Origin: Muricoccus pecuniae
GTDB taxonomy: Bacteria; Pseudomonadota; Alphaproteobacteria; Acetobacterales; Acetobacteraceae
Assembly: GCF_014199205.1 (NCBI RefSeq)
Contig: NZ_JACIJD010000011.1
Coordinates: forward strand, 62,001 to 126,000
Length of the DNA stretch: 64,000 bases
Direction of reading: 5' to 3'
Shown here: positions 1-8,023 of the stretch, one piece after another
How the letters are laid out: each line of letters begins with the position of its first letter
Position numbering within the stretch: the stretch's first letter is position 1
Made by a program: the position numbers and the translations under genes
The notes under the pieces: model-generated
Database searches by the model: none
Told to the model about the DNA's origin: nothing
Seen by the model: the letters and a program-made list of their open reading frames with translations, nothing else

Positions 1-170
1 CCGCCATGCTCCATCACATGCGCCTGGCCGTGGGAGATGCGGAAGGCGAAGTCGTCGTCCATCGGTGCGGGCCGGCGGCCGAGCAGCGGGATGTAGGGGG
101 CATAGGCGCGCTCGACGAGCGCCCGGATCGCCTCGGCCTCCCCGGGCCGCGCGGGGCGGAGCGGGCTCAT
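1..170 (-). CDS. GNAT family N-acetyltransferase, N-terminal part (cut by window edge)
   Basis: Reading the minus strand from an ATG at 170 gives 56 codons before the window ends. The N-terminus begins MSPLRPARPGEAEAIRALV and continues with ERAYAPYIPLLGRRPAPM. This Arg-Pro-Ala start, the acidic helix and the Y-x-P-x-x-GR-x-PAPM block are typical of the first strand and helix of small GNAT acetyltransferases. The acetyl-CoA-binding part lies outside the window, so the substrate cannot be guessed. The start overlaps the stop of the upstream permease gene by four bases (ATGA), so the two are probably translationally coupled. The frame is short but has coherent protein character. Confidence 0.72.
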   Translation of the reverse strand, partial: MSPLRPARPGEAEAIRALVERAYAPYIPLLGRRPAPMDDDFAFRISHGQAHVMEHG

Positions 171-880
171 CCCGCCGCCACCAGCGAGACGCCGCCGAGG
201 GTGGCGATGCCCAGGATCGCCCAGCGCAGCCGCGCGCCGTGCAGCCAGCGCCGCGCGGGACCGGAGAGGGCGACGCCCAGCGCGATTCCGGGCAGCAGCG
301 CGGTGGCCAGCCACAGCTCCTCCCATCCCAATCGGCCCGCGAGCAGGGCGATGAGGAGGATGGCGAGATAGGCGATGAGCCAGAACAGCCCGAGGAAGCC
401 GCGCACCGCCCCCGCGGGGAGATGCGCGACCACCAGCCCCATCAGCGGCCCGTGCACGCCGGAGATCCCGCCCATCGCGCCGGAGACGAAGCCTGCCCCG
501 GCCAGCATCGGCACCGTCGGCCGCAGCCGCGGCACCGCGAGGGCGAGCACCACGGCCAGGAGCACGACGACACCGTAGCCGCGCCGCGTGGCGAGGCCGG
601 GATGCACCACCGCCAGCGCCATGCCCGCGGCGGTGCCGAGCACCACCCCCGCCGCCGCGGGAAGCAGCATCCCCGGCGGCACCGCGCGCGAGTCCACGCG
701 CCACTGGCCGAACATCATCAGCAGTGCCGAGAGGGCGAAGGGCACGGGCAGCAGGCGCGGATCGACCGCCGCCAGCAGCGGCACGCCGACCAGCCCGAGG
801 CCCAGCCCGGCGGAGAGCTGCACCACCGTGGCGAGGGCGATTGCCAAATTGACGAAGACGAGTTGGACAACGTCAATCAC
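167..880 (-). CDS. TauE/SafE (DUF81) family membrane permease
   Basis: A 237-residue, very hydrophobic protein with seven to eight predicted membrane segments. The order fits TauE/SafE: an N-terminal segment with GLGLGLVGVPLL (about 26-37), then GTAAGMALAVV, then a second-half block GAGFVSGAMGGISGVHGPLM (about 127-146) that repeats the Gly-rich signature of the first half. The family exports or imports small anions such as sulfite, sulfonates or organosulfur compounds; the substrate here is unknown. The length is normal for the family. The start at 880 is followed at once by the first membrane segment. The gene is coupled by an ATGA overlap to the downstream acetyltransferase. The bases just upstream are AT-rich compared with the surroundings and probably hold its promoter. 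Confidence 0.85.
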   Translation of the reverse strand: MIDVVQLVFVNLAIALATVVQLSAGLGLGLVGVPLLAAVDPRLLPVPFALSALLMMFGQWRVDSRAVPPGMLLPAAAGVVLGTAAGMALAVVHPGLATRRGYGVVVLLAVVLALAVPRLRPTVPMLAGAGFVSGAMGGISGVHGPLMGLVVAHLPAGAVRGFLGLFWLIAYLAILLIALLAGRLGWEELWLATALLPGIALGVALSGPARRWLHGARLRWAILGIATLGGVSLVAAG

Positions 881-895
881 GAGCTTTTACTGAGT

Positions 896-1327
896 TCAGC
901 CCGACCATGCTGTCGATATTTCAACGCTCAGTCGGCGTGAAATTTTGCTCAGTGCTCCGCTTCGGAGGGCCTCAAAGACCATCCCTCCACCGTTTTCAAA
1001 GCCAGCGTCGGCGTGTCGCTCGGCCCGGAGCATATAGTGCACAAACTGCCGGACATGCTTGAAGGGTGCAGAAAGAACAGCATCTGGGTTGGTGAGGAAA
1101 ACTTCCCAATGGAAGGCTTCTGGCAAGAAATCTCGGCAGACGAAGCCGCAGGCATATGCGCCTTCTAAAAAGCGGCTGTAGGCACCTAAGTCACGAAAAG
1201 GGCCTCGGCCAGCAGCGCTCTCTTCTGCAGCGAGCTCGTCAATGAGGCGGATGAAGAATGACGCTTGGAAGGCATTGATCTTCTGCCGTGAGCTGGGTGC
1301 GAGGCCGGAGATCGCAGTGGAAGCCAT
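896..1327 (-). CDS. DUF6508-like hypothetical protein, low GC, probably acquired
   Basis: 143 residues. The core (about 50-135) reads FLEGAYACGFVCRDF, then a hydrophobic helix with RQFVHYMLRAERHADAGF, then a C-terminal ALRSGALSKISRRL. This order resembles my recollection of DUF6508 proteins, in which a G-F-V block is followed by a helix rich in R and H and a final I-x-RRL. The function of that family is unknown. Base composition is about half GC, far below its neighbours, and codon use is mixed (CTA, TTA and AAA occur), which points to recent transfer. The ATG at 1327 overlaps the tldD stop (TGATG), so it may be read through from tldD. A GTG one codon upstream is an alternative start. Confidence 0.5.
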   Translation of the reverse strand: MASTAISGLAPSSRQKINAFQASFFIRLIDELAAEESAAGRGPFRDLGAYSRFLEGAYACGFVCRDFLPEAFHWEVFLTNPDAVLSAPFKHVRQFVHYMLRAERHADAGFENGGGMVFEALRSGALSKISRRLSVEISTAWSG

Positions 1328-2775
1328 CACACCGCCGTGCCGCCGATCGTCAGCCCCATCATCTTCAGCGTCGGCTGGCCCACGCCCACCGGCACGCCCT
1401 GGCCCTGCTTGCCGCAGGTGCCGATGCCGGCATCCAGCGCCATGTCGTTGCCGATCATGGAGACCTGGGTCAGCGCGCTCGGCCCGTCGCCGATCAGCGT
1501 CGCGCCCTTCACCGGCGCGCCGATCCTGCCGTCCTCGATCATGTAGGCCTCGGAGGCGGAGAAGACGAACTTGCCGGAGGTGATGTCCACCTGCCCGCCG
1601 CCGAAGTTCACGGCATAGATGCCCCTCTTCACGCTGCGCAGGATCTCCTCCGGCGCGTGCTCGCCGCCGAGCATCACCGTGTTCGTCATGCGCGGCATCG
1701 GCGCGTGGGCGTAGCTCTGGCGGCGCCCGTTGCCGGTGGGGGCCACGCCCATCAGCCGCGCGTTCTGCCGGTCCTGGATAAAGCCGGTGAGGATGCCGTC
1801 CTCGATCATCACGGTGCGGTTGGTCGGCGTGCCCTCGTCGTCTACGGTCAGGCTCCCGCGGCGGTCGGGGAGGGTGCCGTCATCCACCACGGTCACGCCC
1901 TTGCTCGCCACGCGCTGGCCCATCAGCTTCGCGAAGGCGGAGGTGCCCTTGCGGTTGAAGTCGCCCTCCAGCCCGTGGCCGATCGCCTCGTGCAGGAGGA
2001 TGCCCGGCCAGCCCGGGCCGAGCACCACCTCCATCTCGCCGGCGGGCGCCGGCACGCTGTCGAGGTTCAGCACGGCCCCGCGCAGCGCCTCGTCCACCGC
2101 CGCCTTCCAGCCCGCCTCGCCGAGCACGCGGTCATAGGCGAAACGGCCGCCCATGCCGTAGGTGCCGGTCTCGCGCCGCCCGTCCCGCTCCACCACGACG
2201 GAGACGTTCAGCCGCACGAGGGGGCGCAGGTCGGCCACCTCGCGCCCGTCGGCGCGGACGATCCGCACAGCCTGCCACTCGCCGTAGAGCGAGGCCATCA
2301 CCTGCACCACGCGGGGGTCGCGGGCGCGGGCATAGGCGTCGATCTCGGCGAGCAGCGCCGTCTTGGCCGCGAAGTCCATCGCGAGCAGCGGGTTGGCGGC
2401 GTCGTAGAGGCGGGCATTGGTCGCGCGCGGCGGCTCGGCCAGGCGGATGGCGCCGCTGCCGGGCAGGCCGCGCACGGCCGCCGCCGCGCGCCTCAGCGCG
2501 GGCGCCGTGACCTCGCCCGCATGGGCGTAGGCGGAGGCCGCGCCGCGCACGGCGCGCAGGCCGAAGCCGCGCTGCGTGTCGAAGGTGGCGGAGCGGATGC
2601 GCCCGTCCTCCAGGCTGATCATCTCGCTCTCCCGGTATTCCAGGAAGAGCTCCCCGTCCTCGGCGCCGGAGAGGGCGTCGGCGGTGATGCGGGCGGCCTC
2701 GGCACCGTCCAGCTCGCGGAAGAAGAGGCGGGCGGTGGCGTCGAGCGGCGCGCTGTCCGCGATGGCGTGGCTCAT
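1327..2775 (-). CDS. tldD: Metalloprotease TldD
   Basis: 482 residues, the usual TldD length. The zinc motif HEAIGHGLEGD is intact, with His262 and His267. It is followed by the conserved blocks for VVDDGTLPDRRGSLTVDDEG, NARLMG and FGGGQVDITSGKF, and the C-terminus GQPTLKMMGLTIGGTA is typical. TldD pairs with TldE/PmbA to form a cytoplasmic peptidase that trims modified peptides (microcin B17, CcdA) and unfolded substrates. No TldE is encoded in this window, so the partner would have to lie elsewhere. The ATG overlaps the stop of the upstream histidine kinase gene by four bases, and ctaA lies before that, so the three genes look co-transcribed. Confidence 0.96.
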   Translation of the reverse strand: MSHAIADSAPLDATARLFFRELDGAEAARITADALSGAEDGELFLEYRESEMISLEDGRIRSATFDTQRGFGLRAVRGAASAYAHAGEVTAPALRRAAAAVRGLPGSGAIRLAEPPRATNARLYDAANPLLAMDFAAKTALLAEIDAYARARDPRVVQVMASLYGEWQAVRIVRADGREVADLRPLVRLNVSVVVERDGRRETGTYGMGGRFAYDRVLGEAGWKAAVDEALRGAVLNLDSVPAPAGEMEVVLGPGWPGILLHEAIGHGLEGDFNRKGTSAFAKLMGQRVASKGVTVVDDGTLPDRRGSLTVDDEGTPTNRTVMIEDGILTGFIQDRQNARLMGVAPTGNGRRQSYAHAPMPRMTNTVMLGGEHAPEEILRSVKRGIYAVNFGGGQVDITSGKFVFSASEAYMIEDGRIGAPVKGATLIGDGPSALTQVSMIGNDMALDAGIGTCGKQGQGVPVGVGQPTLKMMGLTIGGTAV

Positions 2776-5006
2776 GCGGTGATCCTCTCTGCCGGCGGCA
2801 CGGCGAGCCGCGCGGTCGTGCCCTGTCCGGGCGTGCTGTCGAGCGCGAGCGCGATCCCCATCGCCCCCGCCAGCGCGCGGGCGAGATAGAGGCCGAGCCC
2901 GGAGCCGGGATAGCGGCGGGAAAGCCCGCCCTCGAGCTGGGTGAAGGCCTCGAAGGCGCGCGGGATGTCCTCCGCCGCCATGCCGATGCCGGTATCCGAT
3001 ATGGTGACGAGGCTGCCGCCCGTCTCCACCGGCTCGGCGGAAACCGTCACGCGCCCGCCGCCCGGGGTGAACTTGCAGGCGTTGGAGAGCAGCGCGTCCA
3101 GCACCTGGCGCAGCCGCGCCTCGTCGCCCTGCATGGGCGGCAACTCGTCCGGCAGGGCGGCGCGGAACTCGATCCCGGCCTCCTCGGCCACCTTTCGCGC
3201 GCGGGCGGCGGTGGCGCGCAGCACGGGGGCGGGGTCGAAGCGGTCCCCGCGCAGGGAGAGCGATCCCGCCTCGATCCGCGTGGCCTCCAGCAGCCCGTCG
3301 ATCAGTCCCAGGAGCTGCTGCCCCGCGGCCAGGATCTCCTGCGCGTGGTCGCGCAGCATCTCGGGCCGCGTCTCGTCCAGGATGGCCTCGGAGAAGCCGA
3401 TCACGGCGTGCAGCGGCGTGCGCAGCTCGTGCGTCATGGTGGCCAGGAAGCCGGACTTCGCGCGGGAGGCCGCCTCGGCCGCGTCGCGCGCCGCTTCCAG
3501 CTCGACGCGGATGCGCCGCTCCTCCGTCACGTCGCGATAGGTGCGGATGAAGCCGCCATCGGGGGTGAGGTCCGTGCGGATCTCGAGGATCGTGCCGTCG
3601 GGGCGGCGGCGGAGGTAGCGCCCGTCCTTGCCCAGCGCGCGGTGCCCGCCAGTGACGGAGATGACCTCGACCTCGCCCTCGACGATGGTGATCTCCCGCG
3701 CCTCCGCCTGGCGCGCGCGGAGGTCGAGGAGATGGCTGCCAGGCCGCATCGCTTCCTCGCCCAGCCCGGTCATCCGGGCGGCCAGGGCGTTGGCCGCGAT
3801 CAGGTAGCCATGCGGGTCGAAGAGGGCGACGCCGTGGGGCTGGTTGTCCAGCATCGCCTGGAGCGTCGCGGTGCGGCGCCCGGCCTCCGCCTCGGCCTGG
3901 GCGCGGCGTGTCACATCCGTCACCACCGCCACGCGCCCGCCATCGGGCAGGGCCACCAGCCGCGCGGAGATGACGGTGCCGTTCGGCCGCACCCGCGTCT
4001 GCTCGATCGGCTCGCCCGGGCCGGCATCGGCGCGGCGCAGGACGCCGTCATCCTCCGAGGCGTACTCGCCCGAGGCGACGCGGCGGGCCAGCACCGCCGT
4101 GAGCTCGTCTCCCACCGCCACCTCGGCGCCCGCCATGATCCGCTGGTAGGCGGCGTTCACCACCCGCGCCCGCCCGTCCGGGCCGTAGACGCAGACGCCA
4201 TGGGGGAGGGCGGCGAGAACGCCGTCCAGCAGGGCGGCGCGGTCCTGCGCGGCCTGCTCGGCGCGGTGCAGGGCGGTGACGTCGTGAACCTCGGTCAGCA
4301 CCCCGGCCTCGGGCAGGGGATGCGCCCGCACCCAGAGCACGGAGCCGTCGGGGCGGCGGCGCCAGCGCTCCTCCACCTTCCGCTCGCCGAGGGTGGCGAA
4401 GGTCTCCAACTCCTCCGGCGTGAGGCTGAACAGCTCCCCGGCGGCGTGCATGGTCTCGAACAGCTCGGCCCGCGTCATGCCCGGGCGGACCGTGCCGGGG
4501 GCGGTGCCGGTGAAGCCGTGATAGGCGCGGTTGAAGTAGATCAGCCGGCTCGCGCCGTCGCTGACCAGCACGCCGGTGTCGAGCCGCTCCAGGATCGTCT
4601 CCAGCATCCCGGCATGCTCCACCGCCTCCGCCTCGGACCCGCGCAGGGCGGTCACATCGACGGAGAGGAGGACCGTGCCGCCGCCGGGGACGGGAAGGGC
4701 CGCCATCTCGTGCCAGCGCCCCCCGGCACTGCGCGCGAGGAGGCGCCCGGGCAGGGGGCCGTCAGCCCCGGCGGGGAGGGCGGCGAAGCGCGCGGCCTCC
4801 TCGGCGCTGAGATGCCCGGCACCGGCGAGCAGCGCGGCCAGTTCCTCGAGCGTCGCGCCGGGGGCGAGCGCCGGGGCGCCGGCCTGCGTCCGGAAGGCGG
4901 GGTTGGCATGGATCAGGCGGCCCTCGGCGTCGAGCACCGCGATGCCCGCCGGCAGCGCGTCCAGCGCCGAGCGGGCGAGGTCGTCGACGAGGTCGGGGGC
5001 GGTCAA
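2772..5006 (-). CDS. Multi-PAS sensor histidine kinase
   Basis: 744 residues starting at a TTG that overlaps the ctaA stop (TTGA). Earlier in-frame codons lie inside ctaA and are not credible. Four PAS-like units occur, each opening with a L-P-x-G-(I/V) block: ALPAGIAVLDAEG, RLDTGVLVSDGAS, ALPHGVCVYGPDG and NQPHGVALFDPHG. They are followed by a short coiled segment and a HisKA domain with FLATMTHELRTPLHAVIGF (phospho-His near residue 528). The HATPase_c domain has NACKF, DTGIGM and GSGLGLYL. There is no membrane segment, so it senses inside the cell. No cognate response regulator is adjacent. Its place between ctaA and tldD suggests a redox or heme-linked signal, but that is inference. Confidence 0.93.
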   Translation of the reverse strand: MTAPDLVDDLARSALDALPAGIAVLDAEGRLIHANPAFRTQAGAPALAPGATLEELAALLAGAGHLSAEEAARFAALPAGADGPLPGRLLARSAGGRWHEMAALPVPGGGTVLLSVDVTALRGSEAEAVEHAGMLETILERLDTGVLVSDGASRLIYFNRAYHGFTGTAPGTVRPGMTRAELFETMHAAGELFSLTPEELETFATLGERKVEERWRRRPDGSVLWVRAHPLPEAGVLTEVHDVTALHRAEQAAQDRAALLDGVLAALPHGVCVYGPDGRARVVNAAYQRIMAGAEVAVGDELTAVLARRVASGEYASEDDGVLRRADAGPGEPIEQTRVRPNGTVISARLVALPDGGRVAVVTDVTRRAQAEAEAGRRTATLQAMLDNQPHGVALFDPHGYLIAANALAARMTGLGEEAMRPGSHLLDLRARQAEAREITIVEGEVEVISVTGGHRALGKDGRYLRRRPDGTILEIRTDLTPDGGFIRTYRDVTEERRIRVELEAARDAAEAASRAKSGFLATMTHELRTPLHAVIGFSEAILDETRPEMLRDHAQEILAAGQQLLGLIDGLLEATRIEAGSLSLRGDRFDPAPVLRATAARARKVAEEAGIEFRAALPDELPPMQGDEARLRQVLDALLSNACKFTPGGGRVTVSAEPVETGGSLVTISDTGIGMAAEDIPRAFEAFTQLEGGLSRRYPGSGLGLYLARALAGAMGIALALDSTPGQGTTARLAVPPAERITA

Positions 5007-6100
5007 GCCCGTGCGTCCGGGCGTGGTCGCCGCAGCGCGTGCAGCAGGACCAGCGCCGCCGCGAGCACGCCGACCGCGACCGTCTGGTGCAGCGTGCCCA
5101 GCCAGACGGGCACCACGTGCAGCAGCGTCGCGACGCCGAGCGCGTACTGCACCGCCACCACCCCCGCGAAGGCGAGCGCGGCGCCGCGGGCCGGGCCGGC
5201 GGGAAGGCGGCGCAGGGCGAGGAAGCCGAGGGCGAGGGCCGCGACGCCGGAGAGGGTGGCGAGCAGCCGGTGGTTGAACTGCACGGTCGCGACATCCCCT
5301 ACGAGAGCCTGGGCGAAGGATGACACGCCGCCGTAACCTTCGGGAATGATCTGCCCGCCCATCAACGGGAAGGTGTTGTAGTCCAGCCCCGCGCGGATCC
5401 CCGCCACGAAGCCGCCCGCCAGCATGGCGAGCACCACCAGCCCCGCCGTGGCATGGGCGAGCGGGCGCAGCGGCGCCGCCTCGGGAGGGGCGTCGCGATG
5501 GGGGCGCAGCAGGCTCAGCGCCGTCCAGAGCAGCAGGGAGAAGAGCAGCAAGGCGAGGCCGAGATGGATCACCAGCCGCCAGGGCGAGACGGCGGTGCGG
5601 TCCGCCTCGAAGCCGGAGGCCACCATGAACCAGCCGACCGCGCCCTGCAGCCCGCCCAGCGCCAGCAGCAGCACCAGCCGCTTGCCGTATCCCCGCGGAA
5701 TCGCGCCGCGCCACCAGAACAGCAGGAGGCCCGCGGCGTAGACGAGGCCGATCAGCCGGCCCCAGAGCCGGTGCGCCCATTCGAGCCAGAAGATGCCCTT
5801 GAAGCCCTCCAGCCCGAAGCCGCGGTTGACCAGCTCGTATTGCGGGATGGTGCGGTAGAGGTCGTAGAGGCGGTTCCACTCCGCCTCGCTCATCGGCGGC
5901 AGGGTGCCGCGCAGCGGCGCCCATTCCATGATGGACAGGCCCGATCCCGTCAGCCGCGTCGCGCCGCCGAGGGCCACCATCGCCCAGACCATGGCCGCGA
6001 CCGCGAGGAGCCAGAGCGCCACGGCCCGCGCGCGCCGGTCCGGCGCGGCGGTGGTGCTGAGATAGGGGTCATGGGCGTCGAAGGGCATCGCTGCTGTCAC
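5003..6100 (-). CDS. ctaA: Heme A synthase, COX15/CtaA type
   Basis: 365 residues with about eight membrane segments. It converts heme O to heme A for aa3-type cytochrome oxidase. The conserved alphaproteobacterial blocks are all present: GGATRLTGSGLSIMEW (about 44-59), WNRLYDLYR, FWLEWAHRLWGRLIGL with its His ligand, the middle GGLQGAVGWFMVASG, and the C-terminal FNHRLLA and LHQTVAVG carrying the second-half His residues. The annotated start is a GTG at 6100; an ATG at 6088 (MPFDAH) is equally possible and neither has a clear Shine-Dalgarno. It heads an overlapping operon with a PAS histidine kinase and tldD, and is divergent from a glycosyltransferase gene. Confidence 0.95.
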   Translation of the reverse strand: MTAAMPFDAHDPYLSTTAAPDRRARAVALWLLAVAAMVWAMVALGGATRLTGSGLSIMEWAPLRGTLPPMSEAEWNRLYDLYRTIPQYELVNRGFGLEGFKGIFWLEWAHRLWGRLIGLVYAAGLLLFWWRGAIPRGYGKRLVLLLALGGLQGAVGWFMVASGFEADRTAVSPWRLVIHLGLALLLFSLLLWTALSLLRPHRDAPPEAAPLRPLAHATAGLVVLAMLAGGFVAGIRAGLDYNTFPLMGGQIIPEGYGGVSSFAQALVGDVATVQFNHRLLATLSGVAALALGFLALRRLPAGPARGAALAFAGVVAVQYALGVATLLHVVPVWLGTLHQTVAVGVLAAALVLLHALRRPRPDARA

Positions 6101-6253
6101 ATGGGGGGTGAGAAGGGGTTAGGAAGCCGCAAGGAAGTACTGTCCGGCATGCGGGGCAAGAGGTAGGCGCCGCGATCCCCGGCATCGGTAGGATTCCTTA
6201 CACCGCCGGCGCGCTGGACGCGCCCCCCGCCCCCTGCTACCCCCCGCCGCCGC
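6101..6253. promoter_or_regulatory. Divergent intergenic region between ctaA and a glycosyltransferase gene
   Basis: 153 bases separate two outward-facing genes, so promoters for both should lie here. The stretch is less GC-rich in its ctaA-proximal half (around 6115-6200, including a short GGATTCCTTACACC segment). No convincing -35/-10 pair or inverted repeat was identified by eye. Confidence 0.4.
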
Positions 6254-7066
6254 ATGTCCCCCGTCCCACCCCTGTCCGGCGGCCCCGCCGAGCGCGCCGC
6301 GATGCCCGGTGCCCCGGAAGCGGGAGGCCCCGCCATCAGCGTGCCCGCTATCAGCGTGGTGGTGCCCGTGCGGAACGAGGCGCCGAACATCGCCCCGCTG
6401 GTGGCCGAGATCACCGCCGCCCTCTCCGGGGTGCCGCACGAGATCCTCTATGTGGACGACGGATCGACGGATGCCACCGCCGCGGCCGTGCGCGACACCG
6501 CCGCGGCGGGCGCGCCCGTGCGGCTGCTGCGCCACGCCCATTCCTGCGGGCAGTCCGCGGCGGTCGTCACCGGCATCCGCGCCGCCCGCGCCCCCTGGAT
6601 CGCGACGCTGGACGGCGACGGGCAGAACGACCCCGCCGACATCCCCCGGCTCTGGACCCGCGCCCGGGCGGAGGGGGCGGACACGCTGGTGGCGGGATGG
6701 CGCACCACCCGCCGCGACACGGCCACCAAGCGCTTCACCAGCCGCATCGCCAACCGCGTGCGGGCGCGGCTGCTGGGCGATGCCACGCCGGATACGGGTT
6801 GCGGGCTGAAGGTCTTCCCGCGCGACCTCTTCCTCTCCCTCCCGCATTTCGACCACATGCACCGCTTCCTGCCCGCCCTCGTGCTTCGCGCCGGCGGGCG
6901 GGTGGTGAGCGAGCCGGTGGGGCACCGCCCGCGCACGCGCGGCGTCTCCAACTACGGCACGCTGGACCGGCTGGCCGTCGGCATCGTGGACCTGCTCGGC
7001 ATGATGTGGCTGCAGCGCCGCTGGAAGCGCCCCCGCCTGCTGCCGGACGAGGCCGGGGAGGCGTGA
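6254..7066 (+). CDS. Family 2 glycosyltransferase, dolichol-phosphate mannosyltransferase-like
   Basis: 270 residues. After a Pro/Gly-rich leader the GT-A fold starts at ISVVVPVRNEAPNI (about 33-46). The nucleotide-binding YVDDGSTDATAA follows with DDGSTD at 68-73, then the acceptor-side LDGDGQNDPADIP. No C-terminal membrane domain is present, so this is the compact DPM1-like type that transfers a sugar from a nucleotide donor to a polyprenyl phosphate. An in-frame ATG at 6302 would remove the odd leader and is a plausible alternative start. The stop overlaps the start of a VTT-domain membrane gene (GTGA), so the two may act together on the envelope. Confidence 0.88.
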   Translation: MSPVPPLSGGPAERAAMPGAPEAGGPAISVPAISVVVPVRNEAPNIAPLVAEITAALSGVPHEILYVDDGSTDATAAAVRDTAAAGAPVRLLRHAHSCGQSAAVVTGIRAARAPWIATLDGDGQNDPADIPRLWTRARAEGADTLVAGWRTTRRDTATKRFTSRIANRVRARLLGDATPDTGCGLKVFPRDLFLSLPHFDHMHRFLPALVLRAGGRVVSEPVGHRPRTRGVSNYGTLDRLAVGIVDLLGMMWLQRRWKRPRLLPDEAGEA

Positions 7067-7815
7067 GTGCGGCGGCCGTGACCGGGGCCAGCGGGTCCGG
7101 GAGGGGGCCGTCCGCCCCCGGACCGGACGAGGCGTCCTCCCGCACCCGCCGGGGGCTGGAGGCCGCGGCGCGGCTGGTGGTGCTGGCCGCGGGGCTCGGC
7201 CTCGCGGGCTGGGTCATCCGGACCCTCGGCCTCGCGCCGGGCGGTGAGACAGGCACGGAATGGGTGGACCGGTGGATCCGCGGCCAGGGGCTGTGGGGGG
7301 AGGCAGTGTTCATCCTCGCCGGTGCCCTGGCTGCCGCGGCCGGGCTGCCGCGCCAGGCGGTGGCTTTCCTCGGCGGCTACGCCTTCGGCGCGGCGGTGGG
7401 GGTGCCCCTCTCCCTCCTCGCGCAGCTCCTGGGCTGCGCCACCTCCTTCGGCTGGGCGCGGCTGATCGGGCGGGGCTGGGCGGCGCGGCGGCTGGAAGGA
7501 AGTTTCGGGCAACGGCTCCGCCCGCTGCATGACAGGCTGGCGGCCCGCCCCTTCCGCGCCACCCTCGCCCTGCGCCTGCTGCCGGTGGGGAACAACCTCC
7601 TGCTGAACCTTCTCGCCGGCCTCTCCGGGCTGCGGCTCCTGCCTTTCCTCGCGGGATCGGCGGTCGGCTACCTGCCGCAGACTCTCGTCTTCGCCCTTCT
7701 CGGGGACGGGGTGGCGGTGGACCGGACGGCGCAATTCGCCCTCGGCGGGGTGCTCTTCCTCGTCTCCATCGGCCTCGGCGTGTGGCTGCTGCGGCGGGAG
7801 CCCCTGGCGGACTGA
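7063..7815 (+). CDS. TVP38/TMEM64 (VTT domain) family membrane protein
   Basis: 250 residues read from a GTG that overlaps the glycosyltransferase stop. After a polar N-terminus there is a membrane helix (about 28-48) and then the VTT core. The core has AVAFLGGYAFGAAVGVPLS, a long amphipathic stretch, the signature RPFRATLALRLLPVGNNLLLN (shown as overlapping parts), GLSGLRLLPFLAGSAVGYLP and a final membrane helix near the C-terminus. VTT/DedA-superfamily proteins act in lipid translocation or membrane homeostasis. Pairing with a polyprenyl-sugar glycosyltransferase fits a lipid-carrier role, which is inference. Confidence 0.87.
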   Translation: MSAAAVTGASGSGRGPSAPGPDEASSRTRRGLEAAARLVVLAAGLGLAGWVIRTLGLAPGGETGTEWVDRWIRGQGLWGEAVFILAGALAAAAGLPRQAVAFLGGYAFGAAVGVPLSLLAQLLGCATSFGWARLIGRGWAARRLEGSFGQRLRPLHDRLAARPFRATLALRLLPVGNNLLLNLLAGLSGLRLLPFLAGSAVGYLPQTLVFALLGDGVAVDRTAQFALGGVLFLVSIGLGVWLLRREPLAD

Positions 7816-7935
7816 GCCGCGGCCCGGCGGGCGCCGTGCCTTCCCGAATTCTCGTCCTCACCGTCCCTGCATCGCGGGGCTGAGTGCGCGCGGCGCGTTT
7901 CCGGCGATGCCCTGAAGCAACACCCCCATCCCATG

Positions 7936-7955
7936 CTCACGATTTCGTGAGTTTT
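7936..7955 (+). terminator. Short hairpin followed by a T run, possible terminator
   Basis: A perfect 7-base inverted repeat CTCACGA/TCGTGAG with a two-base centre is followed directly by TTTT. It lies about 120 bases after the VTT gene stop and before the next plus-strand gene, where a terminator would be expected. The stem is AT-richer than the surroundings. A two-base loop is too tight, so a 5-bp stem with a 6-base loop is more realistic. An operator palindrome is the alternative reading. Confidence 0.4.
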
Positions 7956-8023
7956 CCCTTGAGCCCGGCGGCGGCTCTCTCTTAACCCGGACATGGTTTC
8001 GCCACTTTTGCCCCGGTCCCGCC

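Noticed and set aside
5007-5924. N-terminal extension of the multi-PAS kinase into ctaA
   Set aside because: The extra residues are the out-of-frame shadow of ctaA, which is strongly conserved. The TTG at 5006 overlapping the ctaA stop begins directly before the first PAS.
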